Assembly (NCBI GenBank): GCA_022865865.1
Contig: JALHTN010000625.1
Location: 1 to 5,099 of the forward strand
Reading direction: 5' to 3'
Length of the DNA: 5,099 nt
From: Anaerolineales bacterium
Lineage (GTDB): Bacteria; Chloroflexota; Anaerolineae; Anaerolineales; UBA4823
Part shown: piece by piece, positions 4,639 through 5,099 of the stretch
Layout: every line of letters begins with the position of its first letter
Numbering within the stretch: position 1 is the stretch's first letter
Translations under genes and position numbers: made by a program
The notes under the pieces: generated by a model
Told to the model about the DNA's origin: nothing
The model's input: only the letters and a program-made list of their open reading frames with translations
The model's database searches: none

Positions 4639-4788
4639 ATGTTGATAAGCATCTCAATACTCATTCTAATCGTAGGCACAATTGTTATCGAACGGTCCAC
4701 ACGCACACGTAAATCGTCAGAGAACTTGGTCCCAGTGCGAGTTGATAATAAACGGAATTTCCGCTCGCCTGGGAAGAAGTGGAAGTAA
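4639..4788 (+). CDS. Small single-pass membrane protein (49 residues), unknown function
   Basis: This short gene opens at ATG 4639 and ends at TAA 4786-4788. The N-terminus is a strongly hydrophobic helix, MLISISILILIVGTIVIE, followed at once by a basic stretch, RSTRTRK, and a polar basic tail ending RSPGKKWK. By the positive-inside rule the tail faces the cytosol and the N-terminus points outward. GAGG (4627-4630) lies eight bases before the ATG, a good ribosome binding site. The in-frame ATG at 4618 would add seven residues but has no such site. A strong terminator follows 70 bases after the stop, which suggests an independent transcript; an AT-rich TATAAA at 4598-4603 is a possible -10. 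I do not recognise the protein. The hydrophobic/basic layout, ribosome binding site and terminator together support a real gene. Confidence 0.66.
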   Translation: MLISISILILIVGTIVIERSTRTRKSSENLVPVRVDNKRNFRSPGKKWK

Positions 4789-4854
4789 TCCCCTGCCAGC
4801 CAAACTTGAATTCACTCCCGAACTACTGGATTTGGAGTTGTGGGTGAAGATTAT

Positions 4855-4890
4855 AGCCCCGGAGCCTCCTCCCTCCGGGGTTATTTCTTT
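4855..4890 (+). terminator. Intrinsic terminator after the small membrane protein gene
   Basis: A perfect 8-bp stem, CCCCGGAG (4857-4864) with CTCCGGGG (4873-4880), encloses an eight-base C/T-rich loop and is followed by the T-rich tail TTATTTCTTTTCTT. Two more weak pairs can extend it at the base. It isolates the small membrane protein transcript from the GH15-like gene downstream. Confidence 0.88.
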
Positions 4891-4922
4891 TCTTAGCCAG
4901 GTCTATGCTTAAAAACTTGGAC

Positions 4923-4928
4923 TATAAT
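4923..4928 (+). promoter_or_regulatory. Consensus -10 element for the GH15-like gene
   Basis: TATAAT lies 30 bases upstream of the ATG and just after the preceding terminator, where a promoter is needed. A start site near 4935 would leave a leader of about 24 bases containing the AAGGAG site (4945-4950). No recognisable -35 occurs at 16-18 bases upstream, so the promoter may need an activator or use only the -10. Confidence 0.5.
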
Positions 4929-4958
4929 TCTCAGCAAGATTATTAAGGAGAAAATTGC

Positions 4959-5099
4959 ATGCCGCGTGATATCCCCCTGGGGAATGGAAACCTGCTGGTT
5001 GCCTTCGATAGAAATTATGAGATTCGCGATCTTTATTGGCCGCATGTCGGCCAGGAAAACCATGCCATGGGGCATGCTTTCCGGACAGGTGTATGGGTC
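4959..5099 (+). CDS. Probable glycoside hydrolase family 15 protein, N-terminus (3' truncated)
   Basis: The first 47 residues are present, starting MPRDIPLGNGNLLVAFDRNY and continuing EIRDLYWPHVGQENHAMGH, then FRTGVWV up to the window edge. The IPLGNGxLLVxFDxxYxxRDLYxPHVGQENH pattern resembles the N-terminal beta-sandwich domain of bacterial GH15 (glucoamylase-like) proteins, which hydrolyse alpha-glucosidic bonds in malto-oligosaccharides or related glucans. There is no signal peptide, so a cytosolic enzyme acting on storage or imported glucan is likely. AAGGAG (4945-4950) lies eight bases before the ATG, confirming the start. The catalytic domain with its two Glu residues is outside the window, so activity cannot be confirmed. 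Substrate specificity is unknown. Confidence 0.74.
   Translation, partial: MPRDIPLGNGNLLVAFDRNYEIRDLYWPHVGQENHAMGHAFRTGVWV

Noticed and set aside
4682..4912. A 76-codon + strand frame overlapping the small membrane protein gene
   Set aside because: It needs a non-ATG start, lacks a ribosome binding site, and runs straight through the intrinsic terminator hairpin; the 4639-4788 frame is better supported.
4893..5075. A 60-codon - strand frame at the right edge
   Set aside because: It is antisense to the GH15-like gene start, which has a clear ribosome binding site and family motif.
1..5099. Mobile element, CRISPR array, tRNA, rRNA or toxin-antitoxin pair
   Set aside because: I saw no transposase or integrase motifs, regularly spaced repeats, tRNA cloverleaf or paired toxin-antitoxin genes anywhere in the window.

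Overview
The window is compact bacterial chromosome of moderate GC, with short intergenic gaps, strong GGAG-type ribosome binding sites, and no mobile element, CRISPR array, tRNA or rRNA that I can see. The gene set (ECF sigma factor with a soluble zinc-finger partner, DUF547, DUF427, and a GH15-like enzyme beginning MPRDIPLGNG) and the protein style best suit a Chloroflexota bacterium of the Anaerolineae type. That placement is inference from family resemblance and was not tested by a search.

Layout. Positions 1-153 hold the C-terminal end of an unrecognised + strand gene, followed by a textbook terminator. On the - strand, a DUF427 gene (1030-1317) and a stand-alone NAD(P)H-hydrate epimerase, nnrE (313-1026), form a tight operon. 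Diverging from it, an ECF sigma factor (1460-2101) and a cytosolic zinc-binding anti-sigma-like protein (2146-2445) form a + strand regulatory pair. A strong bidirectional hairpin (2471-2520) separates that pair from a convergent methionine-rich four-helix membrane protein (2541-2987, -). Further upstream on the - strand, thioredoxin (4058-4435) and a DUF547 protein (3072-4061) overlap by ATGA. Diverging from trxA is a 49-codon single-pass membrane protein (4639-4788, +) with its own terminator. The window ends in the first 47 codons of a probable glycoside hydrolase family 15 protein (4959 onward, +).

Functional reading. Three themes appear: repair of damaged NAD(P)H (nnrE); thiol redox chemistry (thioredoxin coupled to DUF547, plus a Cys/His zinc anti-sigma of the general type that can sense thiol oxidation); and small or unknown membrane proteins. 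The most notable items are the thioredoxin-DUF547 operon, which parallels glutaredoxin-DUF547 fusions known in eukaryotes; a 15-bp perfect inverted repeat inside the DUF547 coding region; a consensus -10 only nine bases before the sigma factor start codon, implying a leaderless transcript; the unlisted small membrane protein; and a strongly over-represented octamer, GCCTGGTT. No complete previously undescribed defence or mobile system is visible.
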